Positions 16,496 to 24,580 of a DNA stretch of 38,198 nucleotides are shown piece by piece. Under the pieces are notes generated by a model, which did no database searches, was not told the DNA's origin, and was given only the letters and a program-made list of their open reading frames with translations. Made by a program: the position numbers and the translations under genes. This DNA is from Verrucomicrobiaceae bacterium (GTDB lineage: Bacteria; Verrucomicrobiota; Verrucomicrobiia; Verrucomicrobiales; DEV007): the NCBI GenBank assembly GCA_009936795.1, contig JAACDM010000081.1, positions 1-38,198 of the forward strand, read 5' to 3'. Numbering within the stretch: the first letter of the stretch is position 1; the number at the start of each line of letters is the position of its first letter.

Positions 16496-18172
16496 TTAGA
16501 ATCCTAAGGCACTGCCATTCACGCGTGGGTCGCTTTGTGCTGCGAGGGTGTCATCGGCTTCGAGGCTGAGGGCTTGGCTGACCCCGAGGCCCGAAGTTGC
16601 TGCGACCATGTGGCCTTTAGCCTTTAGCGCGTCTTGGATTTCTTGTGGCATGGCGCGCTCTACCCGTAGCTGGTTAGGTCGCCATTGGTGGTGGATTCTG
16701 GGGGCTTTGAGACACTGGGTGAGGGGTTGCTTGAGATCGATGCGGCGGACGATGGCTTGGAGGGCTTGGGTGATGATGGTGGGGCCACCAGCAGCACCTA
16801 CGGAGAAGACAGGCTTGCCGTCTTTGAGAACGATGGTGGGGCTCATGCTGGAGAGAGGGCGTTTCCCTGGGGCGACGGCGTTCGCATCGGAGCCTAACAA
16901 GCCGAAGGCGTTGGGGACGCCGGGTTGCGCGGCGAAGTCGTCCATTTCGTTGTTCAGGACGACGCCCGTTCCTGGAACAACCACTCCGGATCCGTAAGTG
17001 GTGTTCACGGTTTGGGTGCAAGCGACCCAGTTTCCTGCTTTATCGGCGACGCAGAAGTGGGTCGTGTGTTTGCCGAACCAATCGCTGTCTGACCCATCGG
17101 GTGTTCCGTGAGTCGGGACGTCGATGGCCTTATTGAGGTCAATGCGTCTGGCGAGTGTCTTGGCGTAGACCTTGTCGATGAGTCCTTTCGGAACCTTGGT
17201 GAAGTCGGCATCGCCTAACCAATGGGCGCGGTCAACGAAGGCTAGTTTCATGCTCTCGGCGATGACATGCAGGCGGTCGGTTTCGTCCATGGAGGCGAGA
17301 TCGAATGTCTCTAGCATGTTCAGGATCTGAGCGACGTGAATGCCGCCAGAACTCGGTGGAGGCATACCGATGATTTCGTGATCGCGATAGGTTGTGCGAA
17401 CGGGGGCGCGTCGCTTGGGCTGGTAGTTGGCGAAATCAGTTTCTGTGAGGATGCCGCCGTGTTCCTTCATCCACGCGGCGACAGCTTTGGATAGAGGGCC
17501 ACGGTAGAAGTGGTCGAGGCCGTCCTTGGCAACAGACTCGTAGGTGTTGGCGAGGTCTATCTGGATGAGGCGATCACCGACTTGCAGCGCGTGAGCGTCG
17601 TTTAGAAAGATGGCGGAGGCTCCTGGGAACTCGCGTAGTTTCTCCACGGCGCCACCGAGCCGTCTGACATAGTCCTTGCCCAACACGAATCCATCGCGTG
17701 CGATAGCGACCGAGGGTGTGATGACCTGAGCCAGTGTCTTACTACCATGACCTTCTAGTGCTTCGGCATAGGCGGCCAGCGCTCCGGGAACGCCAACGGC
17801 GAGTGGGCCTTTCCTGCTGAGGTCGGACACGGCTTTACCCTCACGAAGAAACATGTCGCGATGGGCCGCTGCGGGAGCTGTTTCGCGGCCATCAATGGTG
17901 AAGATCTCGCCATTGGAAGCGTGGATCACCATGAAGCAGCCGCCGCCGATACCAGAATTGAAGCCATCGACGACTCCGAGTGCGAGCCCAGCACCAACCG
18001 CGGCATCAACGGCATTGCCGCCTTCCTTGAGGATGTCCAAGGCAATTTTAGAAGCCAGCGGATGTACTGTGGCAACGACTCCGTTTGTGCCCGTAGCATG
18101 ACGAACGGGCTGATGCTGATCGCCGTAGGCAATAGACAACAGGCAGAACGCAGTGATGACAAATGCTCTCAT
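16496..18172 (-). CDS. ggt: Gamma-glutamyltransferase
   Basis: A 558-residue exported enzyme with a short signal peptide (MRAFVITAFCLLSIAYG). Gamma-glutamyltransferases cleave or transfer the gamma-glutamyl group of glutathione in the periplasm and mature by autocleavage. The cleavage site is clear: TTHFCVADKAGN, with the catalytic nucleophile predicted as Thr370, which becomes the N terminus of the small subunit. Other family signatures are NAVDAAVGAGLALGVVDGFN (~53-72), NSGIGGGCFM (~72-81) and the oxyanion/substrate loop RPLSSMSPTIV. The gene lies 80 bases downstream of the B12 receptor gene on the same strand and may be read from the same promoter. It converges with pheT, leaving only 17 bases between the stops. 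Confidence 0.95.
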   Translation of the reverse strand: MRAFVITAFCLLSIAYGDQHQPVRHATGTNGVVATVHPLASKIALDILKEGGNAVDAAVGAGLALGVVDGFNSGIGGGCFMVIHASNGEIFTIDGRETAPAAAHRDMFLREGKAVSDLSRKGPLAVGVPGALAAYAEALEGHGSKTLAQVITPSVAIARDGFVLGKDYVRRLGGAVEKLREFPGASAIFLNDAHALQVGDRLIQIDLANTYESVAKDGLDHFYRGPLSKAVAAWMKEHGGILTETDFANYQPKRRAPVRTTYRDHEIIGMPPPSSGGIHVAQILNMLETFDLASMDETDRLHVIAESMKLAFVDRAHWLGDADFTKVPKGLIDKVYAKTLARRIDLNKAIDVPTHGTPDGSDSDWFGKHTTHFCVADKAGNWVACTQTVNTTYGSGVVVPGTGVVLNNEMDDFAAQPGVPNAFGLLGSDANAVAPGKRPLSSMSPTIVLKDGKPVFSVGAAGGPTIITQALQAIVRRIDLKQPLTQCLKAPRIHHQWRPNQLRVERAMPQEIQDALKAKGHMVAATSGLGVSQALSLEADDTLAAQSDPRVNGSALGF

Positions 18173-18252
18173 GGTGACACGCTACTTCAATCTAAGGAGC
18201 AATCCCAGGATGATTATCTAGCCTGTTCTGAAGGGCGAGGCCTTCTTCATTC

Positions 18253-20046
18253 TTACCAGGCTACTGTCAGACCGGCGAAGGCGCCCAATCTTCGAGCGGC
18301 AACGGGGGTGCCTCCGAAACTGGCGTGTTCATAGCGTTCGTCGAACGCGTTCTCGAGACGTGCATTGATGGTGACATGGTCGGTTAACTCATAGGAGCCG
18401 TAAAGCCTAGTGACAACGTAGGCGTCTAGTGGGTCGCCTCCAAGGGTTCGGGAGCCGACATAAGAAACCTCGGCTCCGAGGTTTAACTGATCCGTGGCTT
18501 CCCAGTGGAGATGCGCTTGAAAGACGTGCTCTGGCAAACCTACCAGACTGTCGTCTAGGTAGGTGTAGGCGAGGCCATAGCGAATGAGGCCAGCTTGGCC
18601 TTCGAGGCCCACTTCCAGGCCGCTGGCTTTGCCTTTGCCAGTGGTGTTGAAAGGAGCTGCTCCGAATCGGTCGACGATGAGGTTCTCCACGTCATTCTCG
18701 AACCAGGTGAGGTTGAGTGAAATGTCCTCCCCGAAGGACTGGGAGATACCGAGGTCCCAGCCTTCTGAATGCTCGGGAGAAAGGTTAGGATTGCCAGCTT
18801 CAAACGGTCCGCCATTGAGTTCGAGCAGGTTTGGTGTTCGGAAGGCGGTACCGTAACTGCCACGTAAGGTGGTGTCCGAGCCGGGGAAGGTGTACGCTGC
18901 GGTCGTGCGCCAAGTGAACTCATCTCCGTAGTCGTCGTAGTCTTCCCAGCGTAGACCTCCAGTGAGGACGAGGTCTTGGGACACCTCCCAGAGATGGGTG
19001 GCGAACAGGCCTAACTGATCGCGATCGGCAGGAAACGAGAAGTCTTGGGCAAAGTCCGTTTGTTCGAAGAGGGCTCCGAACGCCGTGGTGTGTGCGTCCG
19101 ACCACGTCACTTCGTTCTCCCAGCCGACACTGAGTTTCTCGGCGTCGGTAGCGAAGGTGGAGGGATCGCCGAAGTCATAGGATTCGGTGTAGGATCCGAA
19201 CCGTAGGCGTGACTGCCAGGAATCGGTGAGGTCGATCTCACCATACACCGTGATCAGTTGGTAGTCGGTGAAGTTGTCGCCACCGAAGTTGTCTTGGAAA
19301 TCCCCATGCCCGCCGCGAAAGGTGGCACCTACTCTGGCATGATCACTCAAATCATAGTCCAGACGCAGCGCATAGGTGAGCTGTTCATGATCCAGTTCAG
19401 GGGTGCCCTGCGCATCGTTCTCGGTCGTTTCCCAACCGATCCCAAGTGTGTAGGAGAGTCCACTGTCAAAATTCCCGCTGGAGCTGGCGCCGGTGCGCAA
19501 GGTTCCAAACGAGCCGCCTTCGACGAAGACACGGGATTCCGGTGTGCCTGAGCCCTGGGCTGAATAGACACCGATGACGCCGCCGATGGATTCGCCTCCA
19601 TAGAGGGCGCTTTGAGGGCCTCGCAGGATCTCAATTCTCCCGACCCCATCAAGCAGGCTGTTTCCAAGATAGTTGTTCGTGGAGACCGTGGAATCGCTGA
19701 GCCGCACGCCGTCGACAAGAACATGGGCGTGTGCGGTCTTCATGCCGCGGAGAAAGAGTGAGCTAATCGAGCCGGGCTGGCCTCCGGTCGATTCTGAGAA
19801 GACGCCCGGTGAGCGACGCAGAGCGTCTTCCAGGCGGAAGACCTGGGCTTCTTCTAATGCTCCGCCATCAAGCACGGTGACGGCGCTGCCGGTCTGAACA
19901 AGGGGAGTGAGGATACGGTTGGCGACCACGGTGGTGGGTGCCAGAGCTTCCGTTTCTTCAGCGGTGACGGGCAGGAGCCCGGCCAACGATGATGAAAGGC
20001 CTAACAAGATGGCGCTACGGTGCAGCGCACGGTTGGTTGATGACAT
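18253..20046 (-). CDS. btuB: TonB-dependent vitamin B12 receptor, BtuB-like
   Basis: A 597-residue outer-membrane beta-barrel receptor with a signal peptide ending near VTAEE and a TonB-box-like segment (APTTVVANR, ~36-44). The plug domain (~45-155) contains VLVDGVRLSD and IEILRGPQSALYGGESIGGV. The 22-strand barrel follows to a C-terminal aromatic (GLTVAW), the outer-membrane insertion signal. The compact barrel fits the BtuB/CirA group, and the cobalamin riboswitch in its 5' leader strongly supports B12 or corrinoid import driven by TonB-ExbBD. The start is the ATG complementary to 20044-20046. Confidence 0.9.
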   Translation of the reverse strand: MSSTNRALHRSAILLGLSSSLAGLLPVTAEETEALAPTTVVANRILTPLVQTGSAVTVLDGGALEEAQVFRLEDALRRSPGVFSESTGGQPGSISSLFLRGMKTAHAHVLVDGVRLSDSTVSTNNYLGNSLLDGVGRIEILRGPQSALYGGESIGGVIGVYSAQGSGTPESRVFVEGGSFGTLRTGASSSGNFDSGLSYTLGIGWETTENDAQGTPELDHEQLTYALRLDYDLSDHARVGATFRGGHGDFQDNFGGDNFTDYQLITVYGEIDLTDSWQSRLRFGSYTESYDFGDPSTFATDAEKLSVGWENEVTWSDAHTTAFGALFEQTDFAQDFSFPADRDQLGLFATHLWEVSQDLVLTGGLRWEDYDDYGDEFTWRTTAAYTFPGSDTTLRGSYGTAFRTPNLLELNGGPFEAGNPNLSPEHSEGWDLGISQSFGEDISLNLTWFENDVENLIVDRFGAAPFNTTGKGKASGLEVGLEGQAGLIRYGLAYTYLDDSLVGLPEHVFQAHLHWEATDQLNLGAEVSYVGSRTLGGDPLDAYVVTRLYGSYELTDHVTINARLENAFDERYEHASFGGTPVAARRLGAFAGLTVAW

Positions 20047-20067
20047 GTGTGTTTTCTAAGGATGTGG

Positions 20068-20086
20068 CGCCCGTATTCCGCGGACG
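20068..20086 (-). promoter_or_regulatory. Hairpin between the riboswitch and the btuB start (expression platform candidate)
   Basis: On the - strand RNA a 6-bp stem (CGUCCG / CGGGCG, one G-U, 7-base loop) forms about 21 bases before the ATG. There is no U-run, so if it is the switching element it would more likely act on translation initiation than on termination. Confidence 0.35.
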
Positions 20087-20089
20087 ATG

Positions 20090-20245
20090 CAATCACTTCC
20101 CAAGGCTGGCGATCTGGCTCGACTAAATAAACGCGTCATTTAATCTCACAGTGGCGGGACCGCTCCGGAGTAGGCACAAGATGCTGTCACCGGATTCCCC
20201 ATCTATTTCTTGCCCGAGCGACGGGCTTCCAAGAGAAGACCCCAG
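20090..20245 (-). promoter_or_regulatory. Cobalamin riboswitch (B12 aptamer) upstream of btuB
   Basis: Reading the - strand, the leader holds the conserved aptamer blocks in order: GGGGAATCCGGTG (complement of 20188-20200), CTCCGGAGCGGTCCCGCCACTGTGA in pieces (CTCCGGAGCGGT ending near 20159, CCGCCACTGTGA at 20157-20146), and a B12-box-like AGCCAGATCGCCAGCC (20119-20104), close to the common AGYCAGAAYGCCTGCC variant. A GC hairpin (GCCCG...CGGGC, 20212-20226) precedes them. Adenosyl- or another cobalamin binding would repress the receptor gene. The outer limits are approximate. Confidence 0.93.
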
Positions 20246-20343
20246 CTCTCCTGAGGTGAGCGCATTTCAGCCTATTCTGGATGCTGTGCAACAAGGAAAT
20301 GCTCAAAGCTTGCCAAGCTGGCTCAAGAGCGATTTCTTGGGGC

Positions 20344-21873
20344 ATGCTAAAACTCCTTTTGTCACTCACCTTCCTGATTGCTAGTCTTGGGCACGCTGCC
20401 GAGAAGCCTAACATCGTGGTCATCATGGCTGATGACATGGGCTATGGCGATGTGTCTTGCTATGGCGCCACGGCGTTGCAGACGCCGCACATCGACAAGC
20501 TTGCCGCGGAAGGGCGACGTTTTACGAGTGGCTACTGCTCGGCCTCGACTTGCACGCCGACCCGCTACTCGTTGCTGACGGGAACCTATGCCTTTCGGCA
20601 GGAAGGCACCGGGATCGCGCCACCTAACAGTCCTGCAGTCATCAAGCCGGGTAGCGAAACGCTCCCTTCACTGTTAAAGAAAGCGGGTTACGCCACGGCG
20701 GTTATTGGTAAATGGCATCTCGGTCTCGGCGGGCCGGAAGGACCGGATTGGAATGGTGATCTCAAACCGGGCCCCTTGGAGATTGGCTTTGATCATTGTT
20801 ATCTCTTGCCAACCACCAATGACCGGGTGCCACAGGTTTACGTCGAAGATCATCGAGTGAAGAACCTCGATCCGAGTGACCCTCTCTGGGTGGGAAAGAA
20901 GAAGCCGAGTGAAGATCATCCCACGGGCATCACGCACCGAGACACCCTCAAGATGGATTGGTCTCACGGGCACAATTCGACGATTCACAATGGCATTAGC
21001 CGGATTGGGTTTTACACAGGCGGTCATGCAGCGCGTTTCCGAGATGAAGATCTTGCTGACGAATGGGTTAACCGATCTAATGCGTGGATCGAAAAGCACA
21101 AAGATGAGCCTTTCTTTCTCTTCTTCTCCTCGCACGACCTTCATGTCCCGCGCATTCCGCATGAGCGCTTTCAAGGAAAGACACGGCTAGGTTTCCGCGG
21201 AGACGCCATTATTCAGTTGGACTGGTGTGTAGGCGAACTGATGAAGACGCTGGACCGTCTCAACCTGGCTGAGAACACCTTGGTTATCTTCTGTTCTGAC
21301 AATGGTCCCGTGCTTGATGATGGTCATGCTGATGATGCCGTCGAGAAGATTGGTCGCCACCGGGCAGGGGGGCCTTTCCGTGGGGGGAAGTACAGTGTGC
21401 TTGAAGGTGGCACGCGCACGCCTTTCATCACGAGATGGAAAGGCCGCATTAAGCCCGCAGTTGAAGACAAGGCTGTGGTCTCCACGATTGATCTGGTGGC
21501 TAGTGTTGGCGCGCTAACGGAGACGCCACTTCCTCAGGATGCCTATCTTGATAGTCATGATGTGATGGGGGCGTTGCTGGGAGAAGACGGGGGGAAAGGG
21601 CGTGAGCATCTCATTCAACAAGATAATGGTCGTGCTGGGAACTATGGCTATCGGAAGGGGGACTGGAAACTTCAGCGGCATGAGAAAGGCACGGCTAGAA
21701 ACGTGGTGGTCGAGGCAAAGCTAGCGAATACAAAGGTACCTAAGCACCGATTGTTCAATTTGGCGGAGGATCCAGGTGAGACCCGGAATTTGATCGAGAA
21801 GCACCCTGACATCGCCAAGAAGATGATTGAGGAGCTAGACGCACATATCAAGGCTGGGCGGACGAGGAGCTAG
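20344..21873 (+). CDS. Exported sulfatase, formylglycine type
   Basis: A 509-residue alkaline-phosphatase-superfamily sulfatase. I chose the ATG at 20344 because it begins a clean signal peptide (MLKLLLSLTFLIASLGHA); an upstream in-frame ATG at 20281 would add 21 residues that spoil it and run into the riboswitch-side leader. Metal ligands are D30-D31 (MADDMGYGD). The FGly motif is Cys70-T-P-T-R (STCTPTRYSLLTG), whose Cys is oxidised by a formylglycine-generating enzyme encoded elsewhere. GKWHLG (K123, H125) and a later SDNG complete the active site. It hydrolyses a sulfate ester, probably on a polysaccharide, as is common in Verrucomicrobiota; the exact substrate cannot be told. It is divergent from btuB. 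Confidence 0.94.
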   Translation: MLKLLLSLTFLIASLGHAAEKPNIVVIMADDMGYGDVSCYGATALQTPHIDKLAAEGRRFTSGYCSASTCTPTRYSLLTGTYAFRQEGTGIAPPNSPAVIKPGSETLPSLLKKAGYATAVIGKWHLGLGGPEGPDWNGDLKPGPLEIGFDHCYLLPTTNDRVPQVYVEDHRVKNLDPSDPLWVGKKKPSEDHPTGITHRDTLKMDWSHGHNSTIHNGISRIGFYTGGHAARFRDEDLADEWVNRSNAWIEKHKDEPFFLFFSSHDLHVPRIPHERFQGKTRLGFRGDAIIQLDWCVGELMKTLDRLNLAENTLVIFCSDNGPVLDDGHADDAVEKIGRHRAGGPFRGGKYSVLEGGTRTPFITRWKGRIKPAVEDKAVVSTIDLVASVGALTETPLPQDAYLDSHDVMGALLGEDGGKGREHLIQQDNGRAGNYGYRKGDWKLQRHEKGTARNVVVEAKLANTKVPKHRLFNLAEDPGETRNLIEKHPDIAKKMIEELDAHIKAGRTRS

Positions 21874-21996
21874 GTTTGCGTTTGAGCGGGAGTATACTAA
21901 CAATACGCAAGTGTTTGCATTGATGGATATTTCGAATCCCAGAGTCCTTCACTGAAAGGCGTTCTCTTTCCGGTAATAGGCCTGATTCGTAGTGGC

Positions 21997-22212
21997 TTGA
22001 TCTTGGCGCATGCGCCGGATTGGAAAGTAGCATTGCTGCTAGCCATTGCCTTATGGGCCTTCTGCCGCTTCTACTACTTTGCCTTTTATGTGCTGGAGCA
22101 CTATGCTGACTCCCGGTTTCGTTATGCGGGATTGTGCGACTTGGCGCGCTACCTAATCACGGGTAAGCCAAGCGAGGGTCAAGAGGTAGAACCTGAGGAT
22201 GGTGAGCGTTAG
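21997..22212 (+). CDS. Small membrane protein, probably 5'-frameshifted
   Basis: The frame encodes a hydrophobic helix (WKVALLLAIALWAFCRFYYF) and a soluble acidic tail ending EPEDGER. TTG at 21997 is the only start shown by the open frame, but recognisable hydrophobic sequence (KGVLFPVIGLIRSGLILA) extends upstream in frame from about 21955. An ATG at 21923 in another frame encodes MDISNPRVLH and stops at 21955. Restoring one C near 21951 would join them into a ~96-residue, two-helix inner-membrane protein starting MDISNPRVLHLKGVLF. I do not recognise a function. It follows the sulfatase by 123 bases on the same strand and overlaps the 3' end of the convergent DUF58 gene by 4 bases. Confidence 0.6.
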   Translation: MILAHAPDWKVALLLAIALWAFCRFYYFAFYVLEHYADSRFRYAGLCDLARYLITGKPSEGQEVEPEDGER

Positions 22213-22766
22213 AGAAGCCCCGCGTCTTTGATTTCCAAGTAGCGGTTGGTGAGCGCGGTGGGGAGATTGGCAGCAGTGTCGTCCAGAGTCAGGATGCCAT
22301 GCGAACGGATCTGCTCAAAGGTCTGAGTGCGCTCCTCGACATAACGCTGGGTGGCGCTATGTGAGAGTGCGTCTTCAAAGGTGGTGACAGGATATTTCAA
22401 GGCTCCCTCGGTGGTAGATTCGCGGAGGCTGGCGATGAGTGGAAGATGACGCTGCTTCATGAGTTGGAGTGGTGGAAGAATGTTGGCAATGTCTTCACTC
22501 CGCAGATTGGTAAGGAGTATGACGAGGGCGCGGCGGCGTTGACGCATCATGAGGCGCTCGGCTGCTTCGGCGAAGTCACTCGTCTGCGGGCCCGTCTCGT
22601 AGTCGTAGAGATGGTTGAGCAAGGTCGTCATGGCGTGTTGCCCTTTGACCGGTGGCAACCAGCGGTCCGTGCCGCCGAAACTGAGTACACCCACGTGGTC
22701 GCTCTGACGGAGAGCGATAAATGAGAGTAGGAGTATGGAGTTAAGGCAGTGATCAAACTGTGAGAG
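22209..22766 (-). pseudogene. DUF58 protein, C-terminal part downstream of an in-frame TAA
   Basis: Continues the DUF58 gene in the same frame after the TAA at 22767-22769: LSQFDHCLNSILLLSFIALR, then VGVLSFGG, RWLPPVKG and a vWA-like C-terminal half ending NRYLEIKDAGLL. The family normally has both halves in one chain of ~430-440 residues; the joined frame here is 437 codons. A GTG at 22694 is the first conventional restart, but it would leave out about 24 conserved residues. No other damage is seen. Confidence 0.75.
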
Positions 22767-23519
22767 TTATCCATCGAGAGCACGCATGCGGCGTCCGCAA
22801 TCAACCATGAGAATGATGTTCTGGTCCCGCTCCTCTCGATACTCGCGGCTGATGAGTTGGAGGCGTTTGGAGGTGGCTTTCCAATCGATTTGGGAAAGGT
22901 TGTCGCCTTCTTGATAGTCGCGCAGCTGATGAAAGTTGAGACTGGCTCCACGGCGATGCTTCATGACGATACCCATCTGGTTCTCGCGGTTCTCCATGGC
23001 AAGGAGGGCGTAGCGCACGACAGGTTCGTAGTTTGGATAGACCCGGATCTCGTCCTGATGATCAGTAAGATAGCGGCGCTGCCAAAGACCGAAAGGAGAT
23101 TGGTGTAGAACGTGAATGGATCCCAGTGCAGAACGGCCTCGTTTGCGCATGCGGATGGGATAGGCGACTGTGGTGAAGCCCTTGGATTGAACGGTTCCTG
23201 TCCACGGAATGTCTGGGGCGTGGGCTTCTTCCGGGAGGCCATCGAAGACCGAGAGGTGGGCGATCAAATGTCCTCGATTGTGCAATGTTAGCAAAATTTC
23301 GTCGTCGACGTTGAGGGCAAGGTGTCCAGGAATCCTGCGCTCGATGTCGATTCGTTTGCTGGACTTCGCTAGAATGAAATCAATTCCAGAAAGAGCCGCG
23401 AGCAGAGCCCCAAGCCCCCACCATAGAACCACGAATTGCGCCCAGAAAGACGCAGCGATACCGATAGCAATCCAAACGAGGATGCCGTGGAGTAGGCGTG
23501 AGGTGGGCCTCATCGACAA
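22767..23519 (-). CDS. DUF58 protein, N-terminal part, truncated by TAA
   Basis: The 250-residue product has two N-terminal membrane helices (~10-50) followed by the DUF58 beta-sandwich and the hallmark block RGASLNFHQLRDYQEGDNLS...IDWKATSKR, then LMVDCGRRM, the start of the vWA-like metal-site region. DUF58 proteins pair with MoxR-family AAA+ ATPases, and the moxR gene ends 14 bases upstream. The chain stops at TAA in the middle of the vWA-like fold; GAA to TAA is the likely change (family members often have an acidic residue here). A product this short should not fold properly. Confidence 0.85.
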   Translation of the reverse strand: MSMRPTSRLLHGILVWIAIGIAASFWAQFVVLWWGLGALLAALSGIDFILAKSSKRIDIERRIPGHLALNVDDEILLTLHNRGHLIAHLSVFDGLPEEAHAPDIPWTGTVQSKGFTTVAYPIRMRKRGRSALGSIHVLHQSPFGLWQRRYLTDHQDEIRVYPNYEPVVRYALLAMENRENQMGIVMKHRRGASLNFHQLRDYQEGDNLSQIDWKATSKRLQLISREYREERDQNIILMVDCGRRMRALDG

Positions 23520-23533
23520 CGAATCAGGCTCCT

Positions 23534-24580
23534 CTAGCGAGGTGATTCAACGGTATTGATCACGTTAGTAAGGACATCATCAATCTGCTGACCGCTGATG
23601 GCAATCTCAGGCGCGAGAGCGACCCGGTGACGCAGGACAGGAAGGGCGCCTCGTTTGACATCGGCGGGTGTGATGAACTGGCGACCTCCGAGGACTGCGA
23701 AGGCCTTGGCCATGCGAATGAGGCTGATGGCACCACGAGTTCCGGCACCTAGCGTAATCGCATCCGACTGGCGTGTGGCTCGAATGAGGCTGACCGCATA
23801 GTTGATGACATCATCAACCGCCTGAACTTTCGCGGCCGCTTGTTGCCCGGCAATGACGTCCTTGGGCTGGCAGATTGGGGAGATAGCATTGGGATCGAGG
23901 CCTCGCCCACCTGCTCCTCCCGCCGCAAGTTTCACGATGGTCGCCTCATCGGTCGAACTCGGGTAATCGATGAGGATTTTGAGCAGGAAACGGTCGAGCT
24001 GTGCTTCTGGTAGTGGATAGGTGCCTTCCTGCTCAATGGGATTCTGGGTGGCAAAGGTCATGAACGGTGGTTCCAACGCCATGGATTCTCCATCGATTGT
24101 GACTTGAGCCTCTTGCATGACCTCTAGCAAAGCGGCCTGCGTCTTGGCCGGAGCGCGATTGATTTCATCAGCCAGGAGAAGGTTTGTAAAAACGGGCCCT
24201 TTCCTCAGTCGAAATTGCTGGGTGCTCATGTCGAAGAGTGAATGACCAGTGACGTCCGAAGGCATGAGATCTGGCGTGAACTGGATCCTTTGGAAATTAC
24301 CGCCAAAGGTACGAGACAACGCAAGAACGAGGTGCGTCTTGCCCAGTCCAGGCTTGCCTTCGAGCAGAATGTGGCCGCCTGCGATAAGGGCGGCGAGGAC
24401 CTGATCGATGACCGCATCTTGCCCGATAAAGACGCGGGTGACCTCATTGCGAATTTGTTGCCACACGCTCGGTCTCTCCACAGGAGGTTCGGCAACTTCT
24501 GGTCGGAAGTCACTGGGAGGTGTGGGCTCTGGAGAACCCGGAGTTGGAGGGAAACTAGGTGGTTCGTTCGTGTCGTTCAT
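23534..24580 (-). CDS. MoxR-family AAA+ ATPase
   Basis: A 348-residue cytoplasmic ATPase. A Pro-rich N-terminal tail (~1-35) precedes the AAA+ core: Walker A GKPGLGKT (75-82), Walker B LLLADEI (134-140) with the MoxR signature NRAPAKTQAALLEVMQE, sensor 1 in ATQNPIEQEGTYPLPEAQLDRF, and a C-terminal lid domain. MoxR ATPases act as chaperone-like remodelers with vWA or DUF58 partners, here encoded next. The start overlaps the preceding DUF4350 gene by four bases (ATGA), indicating translational coupling. Confidence 0.95.
   Translation of the reverse strand: MNDTNEPPSFPPTPGSPEPTPPSDFRPEVAEPPVERPSVWQQIRNEVTRVFIGQDAVIDQVLAALIAGGHILLEGKPGLGKTHLVLALSRTFGGNFQRIQFTPDLMPSDVTGHSLFDMSTQQFRLRKGPVFTNLLLADEINRAPAKTQAALLEVMQEAQVTIDGESMALEPPFMTFATQNPIEQEGTYPLPEAQLDRFLLKILIDYPSSTDEATIVKLAAGGAGGRGLDPNAISPICQPKDVIAGQQAAAKVQAVDDVINYAVSLIRATRQSDAITLGAGTRGAISLIRMAKAFAVLGGRQFITPADVKRGALPVLRHRVALAPEIAISGQQIDDVLTNVINTVESPR

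Noticed and set aside
20281-20343. Sulfatase start at the upstream ATG (20281)
   Set aside because: It would put 21 hydrophilic residues before a clear signal peptide that begins at 20344.
20344-21873. Sulfatase as part of a polysaccharide utilisation locus
   Set aside because: No glycoside hydrolase, SusC/D pair or transporter is adjacent; the TonB receptor next door is a riboswitch-controlled B12 receptor.
21876-21910. TTGCGT/ACGCAA inverted repeat after the sulfatase as a terminator
   Set aside because: It is only 6 bp with a 23-base spacer and no T-run.
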